A DNA stretch of 64,000 bases from Devosia sp. FKR38 (GCF_005222805.1 NZ_STGC01000005.1:2127256-2191255); one strand, 5' to 3'; shown: positions 25,748-34,443, counted from the first letter of the stretch. Made by a program: numbers and translations. The notes: generated by a model not told the origin, from the letters alone.

Positions 25748-27255
25748 CTGTCAAACCCCAGCTCTGGCCAGATTTCGTTGACGCGGCGGACGACTGCCTC
25801 GTCCATCGCCAGGGGCACGCCCCATTGCCGGTCGGTCTCGGTGCCAATCTTGGTGGTCGCATCCAGGCCCAGCTTGCCCCCCAGGCCCGATCGGGCCGAG
25901 GCGAAATCCAGGTAATCGATCGGTGTGTCTGGGATGACCACAAGATCGCGGGGCGCATCGAACCGCGTCGATACAGCCCACATGACATCGGCCCAGCTTC
26001 GCACATCGATGTCCGGGTCAACCGCAATGATCAGCTTGGTCATGCTGAACTGGGGCAGCATGGACCACAGGCCCATCATCACCCGCCTTGCCTGGCCGGG
26101 ATAGCGCTTGTCCATGGAGACGACCATTGTTCGGTAGGAGCAGGCCTCAGGTGGCAACCAGAGGTCATGGATTTCCGGAAACTGCGCCCGCGCCAGTGGC
26201 ACAAACAGCGGAGTCATGGCTTCCCCCAGCCGGGAAGGCTCATCGGGGGGCCGTCCGGTATAGGTGGACAGAAATATCGGGTCGCGCCGCATGGTGATCG
26301 CGCTCAGGCGCACCACCGGGAAAGGCTCCACTGAGTTGTAGTAGCCAGTGTGGTCGCCATAGGGTCCCTCCAGGGCCGTTTCCTCCACATCGACCATCCC
26401 CTCAAGGACAATCTCGGCCTCTGCCGGAACGGGCAGATCGACCGTGACGGCGCGGGCTATCGAACTGCGCTTGCGTCGCAGGACGCCGGCAAAGGCCATC
26501 TCGTTGAGCCCGTCGGGCAGGGGCATGACCGCAGCCAGCAAGATTGCCGGATCGGCCCCTATGGCAACGGCTATCGGCATGGGCTTCCCGCGCTTCTGCC
26601 ATTGCCGGAAGTGTCGCGCACCGCCTCGGCTGGGCAGCCAGCGCACGATCGCTCGATCAGGCCCGAGCACCTGCATGCGGTAGATGCCCACATTGATGTC
26701 CGACGGGTCGTCGGGCGCGCGCGTGATCACCAATGGCCAGGTGATCAATGGCGCCGGCTCGCCGGGCCAGCAGGTTTGGATGGGCAGTTTGGTCAGATCG
26801 ATGGCCGCGCCGGACACTATTGTCTGCTGACAGGGGGGCTTGCTCACCTCCCGCATTCTCAGGTTCAGCGCCGCGCGAAGTAGCCCCCGATGCGCCCAGG
26901 CGCCGCTCAGGTTGCGTGGCGGCTTTGGCGCCCTGAGCGCGGCCAGGGCTTTCCCCAGCCTGGGCAAATCCCCAGCGTCCAGTCCCAGTCCCATGGCAAT
27001 CCGCTCGGTTGTTCCAAACAGGTTGACCAGCACCGGCATGCTCGCCCGCGTTCCATCAGCCATCATAGGCTGCTCCAGCAGCAGCGCCGGCCCGTTGTCC
27101 GCGAGCACCCGACGGTGAATCTCGGTGATTTCGTGCTGCATGCTGACCGGCCGGTTTATGCGGTGAAGCAGCCCTTCATGCTCCAATTGGTCCGCGAAGC
27201 CCCGCAGACTGCTGGCGATGCGATGCGTGAGCGGTGGCAGGGCTGTGCTTGGCAT
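25744..27255 (-). CDS. ubiD: UbiD family decarboxylase
   Basis: The 503-aa protein has UbiD signatures, including NVGIYRMQVLGPDRAIVRW, GGARHFRQWQKRG, EGPYGDHTGYYNS and the C-terminal KLGLDATTKIGTETDRQWG. It decarboxylates the prenylated hydroxybenzoate with the UbiX cofactor. The ATG at 27255 is chosen over 27279 because the predicted class II start from the box at 27292 falls near 27257, which would leave almost no leader; the true transcript start needs checking. It forms an operon with ubiX and is divergent from ubiT. Confidence 0.92.
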   Translation of the reverse strand: MPSTALPPLTHRIASSLRGFADQLEHEGLLHRINRPVSMQHEITEIHRRVLADNGPALLLEQPMMADGTRASMPVLVNLFGTTERIAMGLGLDAGDLPRLGKALAALRAPKPPRNLSGAWAHRGLLRAALNLRMREVSKPPCQQTIVSGAAIDLTKLPIQTCWPGEPAPLITWPLVITRAPDDPSDINVGIYRMQVLGPDRAIVRWLPSRGGARHFRQWQKRGKPMPIAVAIGADPAILLAAVMPLPDGLNEMAFAGVLRRKRSSIARAVTVDLPVPAEAEIVLEGMVDVEETALEGPYGDHTGYYNSVEPFPVVRLSAITMRRDPIFLSTYTGRPPDEPSRLGEAMTPLFVPLARAQFPEIHDLWLPPEACSYRTMVVSMDKRYPGQARRVMMGLWSMLPQFSMTKLIIAVDPDIDVRSWADVMWAVSTRFDAPRDLVVIPDTPIDYLDFASARSGLGGKLGLDATTKIGTETDRQWGVPLAMDEAVVRRVNEIWPELGFDR

Positions 27256-27291
27256 GGATTGACGCAATGCCACAGGCACAGGCGGCGTTCA

Positions 27292-27305
27292 TTGCGCTGC
27301 AACAA
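27292..27305. promoter_or_regulatory. FNR/NnrR-type box between ubiD and ubiT
   Basis: TTGCGCTGCAACAA fits TTG-N8-CAA. For ubiT a class II start falls near 27340, 25 bases before its ATG. It may serve both divergent units. Confidence 0.65.
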
Positions 27306-27364
27306 TGACGCCATCCCCGGCTCGGACTAAGCCTTGTGCCGTCCACACCTCAAGGGAGCCTCCG

Positions 27365-27859
27365 ATGCTCTTGCCGCGCCCGCTCAGCCTCGCACTCGAC
27401 CGAATACCCCTGCCAGTGGTTCAGGCGGTGGCCGAACGGATTTTCCAGCGGGCATTGCAGCAGCATCCTGACCTCTTCGATCGGCTCGGCGTGGCCGCAG
27501 GCAAGCGCTTCCGCTTCACTCCGGCAGATCTCGACCTGAGCTTCCTCGTTCATCCGGCGAGCCGTAGCATCCGCGTCTATCGCAAGGCCAGTGCCCCGGT
27601 GGCCGCAGCATCGGTCTCCGGCCCGCTGCTAACCCTGCTTGCCCTGCTTGAGGGACGCCTCGATGGGGACGCCGTCTTCTTCTCGAGGAGCCTCTCGGTT
27701 TCCGGCGACATGGAGGCCATGCTGGCACTGCGCAATGCCCTCGATGACTGCGGCTTTGACCTTCCCGCAGACCTGTCAGGGCTGGCTGGTCCGTTTGCCG
27801 GGCCGTTCCGTCAACTGGCAGAACTGGTGCGCCGACGGGCGCTGGCAGGATTGGGCTAG
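27365..27859 (+). CDS. ubiT: UbiT, SCP2-domain ubiquinone accessory protein
   Basis: The 164-aa protein has an SCP2 lipid-binding domain: LPVVQAVAERIFQRALQQHP, then RFRFTPADLDLSFLVHPASR and FFSRSLSVSGDMEAMLALRN. UbiT works with UbiU and UbiV in oxygen-independent ubiquinone synthesis, probably holding the lipid intermediates. AAGGGA before the ATG at 27365 decides the start. ubiU begins 2 bp after the stop. Confidence 0.92.
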   Translation: MLLPRPLSLALDRIPLPVVQAVAERIFQRALQQHPDLFDRLGVAAGKRFRFTPADLDLSFLVHPASRSIRVYRKASAPVAAASVSGPLLTLLALLEGRLDGDAVFFSRSLSVSGDMEAMLALRNALDDCGFDLPADLSGLAGPFAGPFRQLAELVRRRALAGLG

Positions 27860-27861
27860 AG

Positions 27862-28839
27862 ATGGAACTTATTTGCCCCGCCGGTACGCCTGCAGCCTAT
27901 CGTGAAGCCGTCGAGGCGGGCGCCGACGCCATCTATTGCGGCTTTCGCAATGAAACCAATGCTCGCAATTTCCCTGGCCTCAACTTCACACCATGGGAAA
28001 TGCGGACCGCCGTGGCGTTGGGGCATGCCCGTGGCGTAAAAACCTATGTGGCGCTCAACACCTTCATGCGCGCGGGCGCCGAGGACCTCTGGTACAGGGC
28101 TGCCGACGATGCTGTGGCGGCGGGTGCCGATGCCCTGATCCTGGCCGATTTGGCTCTGATGGACTATGTCGCCACAACCTATCCGGATCAGCGCCTTCAT
28201 GTCTCGGTGCAGGCCTCCGCCTCCAATCCCGATGCCATCAACTTCCTGGTGGAAAGCTTTGGGGCAAAGCGCCTGGTGCTACCACGCGTTCTGACTGTCG
28301 CCGAGATTGCCGCTGTAGCCCGGCAGGTGGCCTGCGAACTTGAGGTCTTCGCCTTCGGGGGATTGTGCGTGATGGCGGAAGGCCGGTGTTCCCTCTCGTC
28401 TTACATTACTGGCCAGTCGCCCAACATGCAGGGGGTGTGTTCTCCCGCCAGCCATGTGACCTACCGCGAGGATGGTCCCACCATGGTGTCCGAGCTTGGC
28501 GGCTTCACCATCAACCGGTTCGGAGCCAAGGAGCCAGCGGGATATCCCACGCTGTGCAAGGGCCGGTTCCATATCGCCGATGTCGACGCCTATGCCTTCG
28601 AGGACCCCGTTAGCCTTGATGTCATGGACCACCTGGACAGCCTTGAGGCCGCCGGTGTGACGGCGCTCAAGATCGAGGGCCGGCAGCGTGGCAAGGCCTA
28701 TGTCGCCGAGGTGGTTTCCAGCCTCCGTGCAGCGCTTTCAGCCCCGAAGGCGGAGCGGGCGCAGAGGCTGGTGCAACTGCGCCGTTTGAGCGAGGGCCAG
28801 CGGACCACGTCCGGCGCCTATGAGAAGAAATGGCGGTGA
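27862..28839 (+). CDS. ubiU: UbiU, U32-family O2-independent hydroxylase subunit
   Basis: This 325-aa peptidase-U32-family protein begins MELICPAGTPAAYREAVEAG, DAIYCGFRNETNARNF. The Fe-S ligands lie in GGLCVMAEGRCSLSSYITG and MQGVCSPASH plus a later Cys in YPTLCKGRF. With UbiV it forms the [4Fe-4S] heterodimer that hydroxylates ubiquinone precursors without O2, using prephenate as oxygen donor in E. coli. Spacing to ubiT and ubiV is 2-3 bp. Confidence 0.94.
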   Translation: MELICPAGTPAAYREAVEAGADAIYCGFRNETNARNFPGLNFTPWEMRTAVALGHARGVKTYVALNTFMRAGAEDLWYRAADDAVAAGADALILADLALMDYVATTYPDQRLHVSVQASASNPDAINFLVESFGAKRLVLPRVLTVAEIAAVARQVACELEVFAFGGLCVMAEGRCSLSSYITGQSPNMQGVCSPASHVTYREDGPTMVSELGGFTINRFGAKEPAGYPTLCKGRFHIADVDAYAFEDPVSLDVMDHLDSLEAAGVTALKIEGRQRGKAYVAEVVSSLRAALSAPKAERAQRLVQLRRLSEGQRTTSGAYEKKWR

Positions 28840-28842
28840 ACG

Positions 28843-29745
28843 ATGAACGTGCCCGACCTCAAGATCACCATGGGCCCGGTACCGTTTCTCTGGTCCGGAG
28901 AGCGTTGGCGAGATTTCTACTTTGGCATTGCCGACTGCGAGCATATCGAAGCCGTCACGCTGGGCGAAGTGGTGTGTTCCAAGCGGGATCACTTTACCCG
29001 CCCGTTTCTGCCCGAGGTGCTGGATCGCCTGATCGCGTCCGGCAAATCGGTGGCTCTGGCCTCCCTTGCCCTGGTTACGCTTGAGCGGGAAATCCAGCTG
29101 ACCCGGCGCCTGGCCTCCGAGGACCACATGGCGGAGGCCAACGACCTCTCCGCGTTGAGCCTGCTTGCCGGAAAGCCGCATCTAGTTGGTCCTTTCGTAA
29201 ATGTTTACAACGGCGCCACGGCGCGAATGCTGGCCCGGCATGGCGCCACCCGCATCTGCCTGGGGCCTGAACTGCCGCTGGAAGTGGTGGGTGCGATAGT
29301 GGCCGGAGCGCCTGAACTGGAATACGAGGTCATCGCCTTCGGCCGGCTGCCCCTGGCTATTTCAGCACGATGTGCCCATGCCCGCGCCAAAGGGTTCTCC
29401 AAGGACAATTGCCAGTTTGTCTGCGGAGAGGAGCCGGATGGGCTCGATGTCGATACCCTTGATGGTCAGGCCTTCCTGACGGTCAATGGCGTGCAGACCA
29501 TGTCGCGTCACTGCCAGGTGCTGCTGGCGGACCTCGACCTCTTGGCCAGGGCCGGCGTCACCCATCTCCGCCTGTCCCCGCAAGACTGCGACATGGTGGC
29601 TGTAGCCGCACTCTATGCTGCCGTTCGCGACGGCAATCTGTCGCCCGGGGAGGCCGTCGCGCAGCTCGCGCGGATCTATCCGCAGGTGCCGTTTGCCAAT
29701 GGCTTCGCCCATGGCAGGGCCGGCCTGGAATGGGTGGCAGCATGA
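28843..29745 (+). CDS. ubiV: UbiV, U32-family O2-independent hydroxylase subunit
   Basis: The 300-aa partner of UbiU begins with KITMGPVPFLWSGERWRDFY and GIADCEHIEAVTLGEVVCSK. Cysteines C44/C180-type ligands appear in GEVVCSKRDHF and ARCAHARAKGFSKDNCQFVC. It has MSRHCQVLLADLDLLARAGV near the end, also typical. The stop overlaps the start of the next gene (ATGA), extending the operon. Confidence 0.94.
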   Translation: MNVPDLKITMGPVPFLWSGERWRDFYFGIADCEHIEAVTLGEVVCSKRDHFTRPFLPEVLDRLIASGKSVALASLALVTLEREIQLTRRLASEDHMAEANDLSALSLLAGKPHLVGPFVNVYNGATARMLARHGATRICLGPELPLEVVGAIVAGAPELEYEVIAFGRLPLAISARCAHARAKGFSKDNCQFVCGEEPDGLDVDTLDGQAFLTVNGVQTMSRHCQVLLADLDLLARAGVTHLRLSPQDCDMVAVAALYAAVRDGNLSPGEAVAQLARIYPQVPFANGFAHGRAGLEWVAA

Positions 29746-30104
29746 AGCCGCTTGGCCAGGGCAAGGCAGCGCGGGAGCCCGACGCGTTGGTCAACCGCAT
29801 CCAGAGCATCATCAGTTCGGTGGCGCTCGATTGTGACTGCCGCCAGCGTGTGAACGACGCCCTTGGCCGCTTCGCGGAAATGGAACAGCAACGCGAAACC
29901 CGTCGTCATCTGCTCTCCTCTCGGCAGCACCGGGCGGCGATAGCGGCACTTGTCGATCTGCTGGCCGAACTCGAGGAAATCAGCTGGCAGGAGGCAGACC
30001 GGTCGGTTTTCTCGGAACTGGCCCACCTTTTTGACGATATCGCCCAGCACGCCAGTACAGGTGCTGAAGACCTCCGCGCGATCCTCAAGGAGAGCGCCGG
30101 ATGA
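29742..30104 (+). CDS. Uncharacterised helical protein after ubiV
   Basis: The 120-aa product is predicted mostly helical and charged (RQRVNDALGRFAEMEQQRET, then RAAIAALVDLLAELEEISWQ) with a C-D-C motif near residue 33 (ALDCDCRQRV). It begins within the ubiV stop and its own end overlaps the DUF454 gene, so it belongs to the ubiTUV transcript. I do not recognise a family. The Cys pair and position suggest a link to anaerobic quinone synthesis, which is inference only. Confidence 0.6.
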   Translation: MKPLGQGKAAREPDALVNRIQSIISSVALDCDCRQRVNDALGRFAEMEQQRETRRHLLSSRQHRAAIAALVDLLAELEEISWQEADRSVFSELAHLFDDIAQHASTGAEDLRAILKESAG

Positions 30105-30478
30105 GCCTGGCGATCAGATATCTGCTTGCCGCACTTGGCATTGCCACCCTGTGCTTGGGCCTGGCGGGGCTCATCCTGCCCGTTGTACCCGGAACCCCCT
30201 TCTTGCTGCTGTCAGCCGCCTGCTTCTCCCGATCCTCTGCGCGCTTTGAAACCTGGTTGGTCGAGCATCCAAAGCTTGGCCCTCCCATATCAGCATGGCG
30301 ACAGTCCCGGGCGATCCCAAAGTCGGCAAAGCGCCTCGCTCTGGCAGCGATGGTCGTCAGCAGCATTGTGGTTCTGACCTCAGCGGCCCTGCCAGCGATA
30401 GCTAAGGTTGCAACACTGGTGGTGCTTGCGGCCAGCGCGGCCTACGTGGCGACCCGGCCAACGGCGGCACGGAGGTAA
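30101..30478 (+). CDS. DUF454 (YbaN-like) membrane protein
   Basis: The 125-aa protein has the DUF454 pattern: GLAGLILPVVPGTPFLLLSA, then ACFSRSSARFETWLVEHPKL and two C-terminal helices (MVVSSIVVLTSAALPAIAKV). Members are small inner-membrane proteins of unknown role, often near heme or respiratory genes. It is the last gene of the ubiTUV unit, overlapping its neighbour by 4 bp, and converges on the copper gene at 30504. Confidence 0.85.
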   Translation: MSLAIRYLLAALGIATLCLGLAGLILPVVPGTPFLLLSAACFSRSSARFETWLVEHPKLGPPISAWRQSRAIPKSAKRLALAAMVVSSIVVLTSAALPAIAKVATLVVLAASAAYVATRPTAARR

Positions 30479-30503
30479 GCCGGCTGGAGCCCGGCGACTG
30501 CAA

Positions 30504-32104
30504 CTACGGAATCGCAAGCACCGTCTGAAGCCTTGTGAGGTCGAAGCGACCGGTACGTATATCGACTTCGAGCTCCCAATCGCCGGCGACGGGGATAGTC
30601 AGTCCGTCGACGACCCAGCCACCGTCCAATGCAGCGGCCTCGCGCCGTATCGGTTCGATGCCGAGAGAAGGCGAGAGCAATGTAACGGCTACCGATTGCG
30701 CGCCCTTGGGAGTGCCTTGAACATCCATCACGGCTATATCGACTGTGACCGGCCCGGCTTGCCCGGGGGAGATGGTCACCATAGCCATGACAGAAGCATC
30801 CATAAGGTGGACCAGGATAGGTTCGGCCATAGCTGACTGGACGGGCGCCAAGACCAACGCTCTGGGCGGTGGTGTGAAGCGCCAGCCGGCAACCAAAGCC
30901 AGAATGACCACAATAATCCCCAGCTCAAAAGCGATCGACTGGCGGAGGCGTCGGTCTGCTAGGGCCTCACCAGCCAGGGCGGGGCCTGTCAGCCAGAGAC
31001 GGTTCCAGAGAGCGAGCGCGAATAACGTGGCGAGAAGGCCGAGTTTTGCTGCCAGGACGAGGCCATATGGCGATAACCATTGTGGACCCGGAGCGCCCAT
31101 CTGTATCACTGCCAGTGCCACGCCCGACAGCACCAGGGGAGCGACGGCATAAGGGATTGCGCGCGAGAACGAAGCCAGCGCCCTGTAGGCGGTTTCGCCG
31201 GGATCGCGCAGCAGCGACCAGAGCGGTAACAGCGCGCCCACCCAGAACAGTATTCCCCATATGTGCAGAAAGACGGCAGAACGCGTCAACCACTGCGGCG
31301 CGGCTGCGCTTGCGTGGCCGCTCAGGGCCAGCGAAAGCGCAGCCAAAGTGCCGGCAAGCAGCCCGAGACCAATGGTCATGCGGTCCCTGGGCATGCCGAG
31401 CACGCAGGCGGCTGCGACAAAAGCGAAGCCATCGACGACCGCTGTCGCGCCATAGCTGGTCGAGAGCGCTGCGCCCCACGCCTTGCCAGTGAAGCCGGAG
31501 GAGAGCGGCAAGGCGAGAGCGTCCAGGCCATGCAGGCCAAGCGTGGCTGGCACCAGCAGCAAGCCGAGCATGCAAAGAGCACCCGCTAACAGGCGTAGGC
31601 CATTGGGAAATGGAATCAAGGTCGCGACGACCGCGCCACCAACGCCGAAGAAGATGGCGACGAAGAGCAGCGCCTTGCCCGTCCTGAGCGCGATTGCGAC
31701 TGCCGGTTCGGTGGTTTTGACCGCAACTGCACCGGTCACCCTGCTGATGGAGAGCACGAGCGAGCTTCCGATAGGGTGGCCATCCGTGGAGACCACGCGC
31801 CAGCTCAGGACATGAGTGCCCTCATCGAGAACGGACGGCAGGCTTACCGTGACGATCTCGCCGCCAAGGGCATCGCCGGTGATGTCAGAGGAACTGCCGT
31901 CAGGGCCGATCAGCATCAGCATCAGCGGGCTGACTGGCTCGTTGAAAGTCAGCGTGACCTGCCCCGGTGCTGCGTCAAGGACGGCGTTCTCACCAGGATC
32001 GGTCGCAAGCAGTTGGGCATGGACCCAGGCCATCCCGGAGGAAGGCAGTGCCAAGCTCAGCACTACCCCCCCCCAAGCAGCAACAGGCGAGCAGGCATGC
32101 GCAT
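30504..32104 (-). CDS. CopC-CopD fusion (YcnJ-like) copper protein, frame broken in signal peptide
   Basis: The intact frame (from 32063) gives about 519 aa: a CopC copper-binding domain (VHAQLLATDPGENAVLDAAP), eight or so CopD helices, and a C-terminal beta domain (about 415-519). The best start, ATG at 32104 with AAGGAG upstream, begins a perfect signal peptide (MRMPARLLLLGG), but a run of nine G (32066-32074) sends it to a stop. Ten G would join it to LSLALPSSGMAW and the CopC domain. Either the run is a sequencing error or the gene is phase-variable. A weak GTG at 32063 could start a signal-less form. It is the last gene of a copper operon. Confidence 0.85.
32066..32074. repeat. Nine-base poly-C/G tract in the copCD signal peptide
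   Basis: This is a C9 tract on the plus strand (G9 in the coding sense), within the first 13 codons after ATG 32104. One more base would restore a continuous signal peptide and CopC domain. Confidence 0.9.
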
Positions 32105-32156
32105 GCCATTCTCCTTGGTTTTGGAGGGCGCGGTGGGAGCCGCGCCCCTTTCTTGG

Positions 32157-32675
32157 CTAGTGACCTGACGCTCCCGCAGGGACGAGTTCGAGGCTGGGGG
32201 CCGGCATCTCGACGTTGTCGGCTCCGGTCACGTCGATCCAGGCTTCTTCGCCGTTCGCGCATTCCTGGACTGCCGGAAAGTAGAACCGGCCCGGCTCGAG
32301 GGTGCCAGCAAAGGTGCCGCGGAAGACGAACTCGTCATACCACTCGTTGGGCAGATTGCCGTCCTTCCAGACAATCTCCTTGACGCCTTCTGTCAACGGC
32401 GTGCCGTGGTTGTCATAGGACTGGGCATAGGGACCGGTCACCGTCTCCAGAGTCCAGCCAGCCTTTGGCATGGGCTTAACATTGTAGAAGCCTTCGGGAA
32501 TCTGGATGCGGACGACGTTGGTGGCCTCGGCGCCGCAACCGTGCGGGACGCGCAGCACGGCCTTGTAGGTGGAGCCGATAGCGGCCTGCCGCACTTCGAG
32601 GGTGGCGTGGGCGAAGGCGGGGACGGCAGTGAGGGTTGCGGCGGCGACGGCCGCGCAGGCAAAAGTGCGGATCAT
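32157..32675 (-). CDS. YcnI-like DUF1775 copper protein
   Basis: This 172-aa secreted protein has a signal peptide ending VPAFA, so the mature chain begins HATLEVRQAAIG with an N-terminal histidine, the copper brace of YcnI proteins. Other motifs are YKAVLRVPHGCGAEATNVVR, IPEGFYNVKPMPKAGWTLE and VWKDGNLPNEWYDEF. It probably binds Cu(II) in the periplasm and works with CopC/CopD in uptake. Unlike Bacillus YcnI, there is no C-terminal helix. It lies between the DUF2946 gene and copCD on the same strand. Confidence 0.88.
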   Translation of the reverse strand: MIRTFACAAVAAATLTAVPAFAHATLEVRQAAIGSTYKAVLRVPHGCGAEATNVVRIQIPEGFYNVKPMPKAGWTLETVTGPYAQSYDNHGTPLTEGVKEIVWKDGNLPNEWYDEFVFRGTFAGTLEPGRFYFPAVQECANGEEAWIDVTGADNVEMPAPSLELVPAGASGH

Positions 32676-32728
32676 GATGATCTCCAATGAGAATCTGGTC
32701 TGGTGGCAGTAAGGTGCCGAGAGCGTTG

Positions 32729-33118
32729 TCATACCGTCATCGGAGGGGCGCGGGCTTGGCCGACATGTGGGTCAACAGTCGGCCGAGGCGGGCCCGGACG
32801 ATAGGGGTAGCTGACCCCGGTCGCGGTGCGTCGGAAGGTGCCGAGTTCCAGCGAACCAGGTTCGGCCGCAATGAGGTCCTGCTTCCCGACGCCGGCAAGA
32901 GGACACTTGATCCCGATAGAGGGACCGTCCCCGCCAGTGCCGGGCGACGCTGCCTCGCAGAGCGCCCAGGCCGAGGGGGCGGCGTGGCCGAGTTCGACCA
33001 GATCACGCTGGAGACCGCCGGCCTGGTGCAGGGGCACAAGCAGAACAAGGAGATAGACCGCAAGCACGGCGACCGCGCTGCTGAACTCTCTTGCGATGCT
33101 CCTCGACCGGAAAGGCAT
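32729..33118 (-). CDS. DUF2946-like copper-associated small protein
   Basis: The 129-aa protein has an N-terminal membrane segment (SAVAVLAVYLLVLLVPLHQA) and a C-terminal region with a few cysteines (SAWALCEAASPG, then IKCPLAGVGKQ). DUF2946 proteins with this layout commonly precede copper-related genes. It is the first gene of the minus-strand copper operon, behind the box at 33218. An upstream in-frame start at 33136 is possible. The family match is by pattern only. Confidence 0.55.
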   Translation of the reverse strand: MPFRSRSIAREFSSAVAVLAVYLLVLLVPLHQAGGLQRDLVELGHAAPSAWALCEAASPGTGGDGPSIGIKCPLAGVGKQDLIAAEPGSLELGTFRRTATGVSYPYRPGPPRPTVDPHVGQARAPPMTV

Positions 33119-33505
33119 GGTCACCTCATTTGGCAACCGCCTTACAATGGCCTGTCACCCCGCGACCAGTGCAGAAGTGTCGCAATGAACCGGTAGCGAC
33201 CATTCAGGCCCAGTTCTTTGCCTTGGATCAATTTACCGGCAGGTCTCAAGAAGAAACAATAACAGGCTAAGCAGGTCCCGCTGCCGTCATCGCCCCTTAA
33301 GCCAAGCCGGCGCGTCCATCAAAGACAACGATCATGACTTCATCTGTGATTGGGGCTAGCGGCTGGAGTTCTCATTCCTGAAGTGCCCCTAGGTTCCCCA
33401 AGTCTGCCATTAAGTCGAAGCCCATGAAATGGGCCGTACTTGTGTAAGCGCAAAGAACTGCCCCCGGATCCCAGATAGTCATTGGCATCATCCCAGGGCG
33501 CCGCG
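33119..33505. other. Promoter region of the copper operon, no gene
   Basis: The 387-bp stretch holds the TTG-N8-CAA box at 33218-33231. No convincing open frame, RNA gene or repeat was seen. Confidence 0.5.
33218..33231. promoter_or_regulatory. FNR/NnrR-type box upstream of the copper operon
   Basis: TTGCCTTGGATCAA fits TTG-N8-CAA with an ATCAA half. A class II start on the minus strand would be near 33183, 65 bases before the DUF2946 ATG. Confidence 0.55.
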
Positions 33506-34003
33506 ATGAAACACGCATCGATCACTGCATTTGAACTCTTGCTTGAAGATGGCAGTGCTACGCTGATCAATGCCCTCGCCGAGTTGATCGTGATCCAGGT
33601 CAAGGATCACGGCCATTTTGGCAATGTCATACACCACGTGTCGTCAGGCGACTGGTCCGCGGTCGGGGACGCGATGCGCGAACTCTTTGTGCTGCCGCAC
33701 GACTGCAGAACCCTAACACCTCTCGCCCGAAACCTTGTAACCATGCTGCACCGGTCGAGTGCCGCAAATCTACGCCCCTTCGGCCCTTGGTTGCTTGACC
33801 AGGTAGAGGGTCAAACGACTGCCCTTTTCCGGAGGAGTCTGGAGCGAAGGCTGGAGGACCTGGAAGGGCAAATCCGACGAATGGAGTTCGCTTTTACCAA
33901 GTCCGCAGCGCGAATATTGAGCGAGGTGCGACCAAGCGACGTTGACCTAATACAGTGGCCTCCCTTGCCGATGGACACTTCGCTAGGTCATAGGGAACTC
34001 TGA
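33506..34003 (+). CDS. Uncharacterised 165-aa protein
   Basis: The soluble protein has a helical N-terminal part (HASITAFELLLEDGSATLIN, ALAELIVIQVKDHGHFGNVI) and a likely coiled-coil near residues 110-135 (RRSLERRLEDLEGQIRRMEF). No family was recognised. The ATG at 33506 is chosen because the upstream in-frame residues are low in structure. It converges on the 33988-34443 gene with a 16-bp overlap, a sign that both are real. Confidence 0.5.
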   Translation: MKHASITAFELLLEDGSATLINALAELIVIQVKDHGHFGNVIHHVSSGDWSAVGDAMRELFVLPHDCRTLTPLARNLVTMLHRSSAANLRPFGPWLLDQVEGQTTALFRRSLERRLEDLEGQIRRMEFAFTKSAARILSEVRPSDVDLIQWPPLPMDTSLGHREL

Positions 34004-34443
34004 AGCGCCCCGGCGGACAATTTTCCAAAAGCCGTTGCGATGTGCTCGGAGCGCGCCTCACCGTCGTGCTGGAGCAGCGATTTCAACAGCCGTGCGATGT
34101 CTTCTCCCACCTCATCAATGCGCGCTGCGCTATGCAGCGGCAGGCAGTACAACGCGGACGCCAGCAACACCTCGACTAGCCGATCAATCGAGGTAGCGTC
34201 CAGTATGCCAGCCGCCCGCTCCAACTCTACTGGGTCCAAATGCGGTCGCGCGTCGCCGAAGAGTTGGGACAGCAAAAAGTGATGGAAAGCGGCTTCGGCG
34301 GCAGCCCAGTGATTGCCGACCAAACGGGTCAGCACTGGGGTAAGTTCGGGATCCCGACGAAGGCGGTCGCTGAACTCAACGGTTAAGGCTCGGAGTTCCT
34401 CCCGCTCAAAGTACATGACCATCCCCAAAAAGTTCCCAGACAT
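33988..34443 (-). CDS. Possible group 3 truncated-globin-like protein
   Basis: The 151-aa helical protein resembles group 3 truncated hemoglobins in pattern: FSDRLRRDPELTPVLTRLVG, NHWAAAEAAFHHFLLSQLFG, then TSIDRLVEVLLASALYCLP and IDEVGEDIARLLKS. The place of the proximal heme histidine (usually HFDRW) seems to hold serine (TSIDRL), so heme binding by the classic site is doubtful. This is a by-eye alignment and could be chance. A globin would suit an NO-handling region. Confidence 0.35.
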   Translation of the reverse strand: MSGNFLGMVMYFEREELRALTVEFSDRLRRDPELTPVLTRLVGNHWAAAEAAFHHFLLSQLFGDARPHLDPVELERAAGILDATSIDRLVEVLLASALYCLPLHSAARIDEVGEDIARLLKSLLQHDGEARSEHIATAFGKLSAGALQSSL

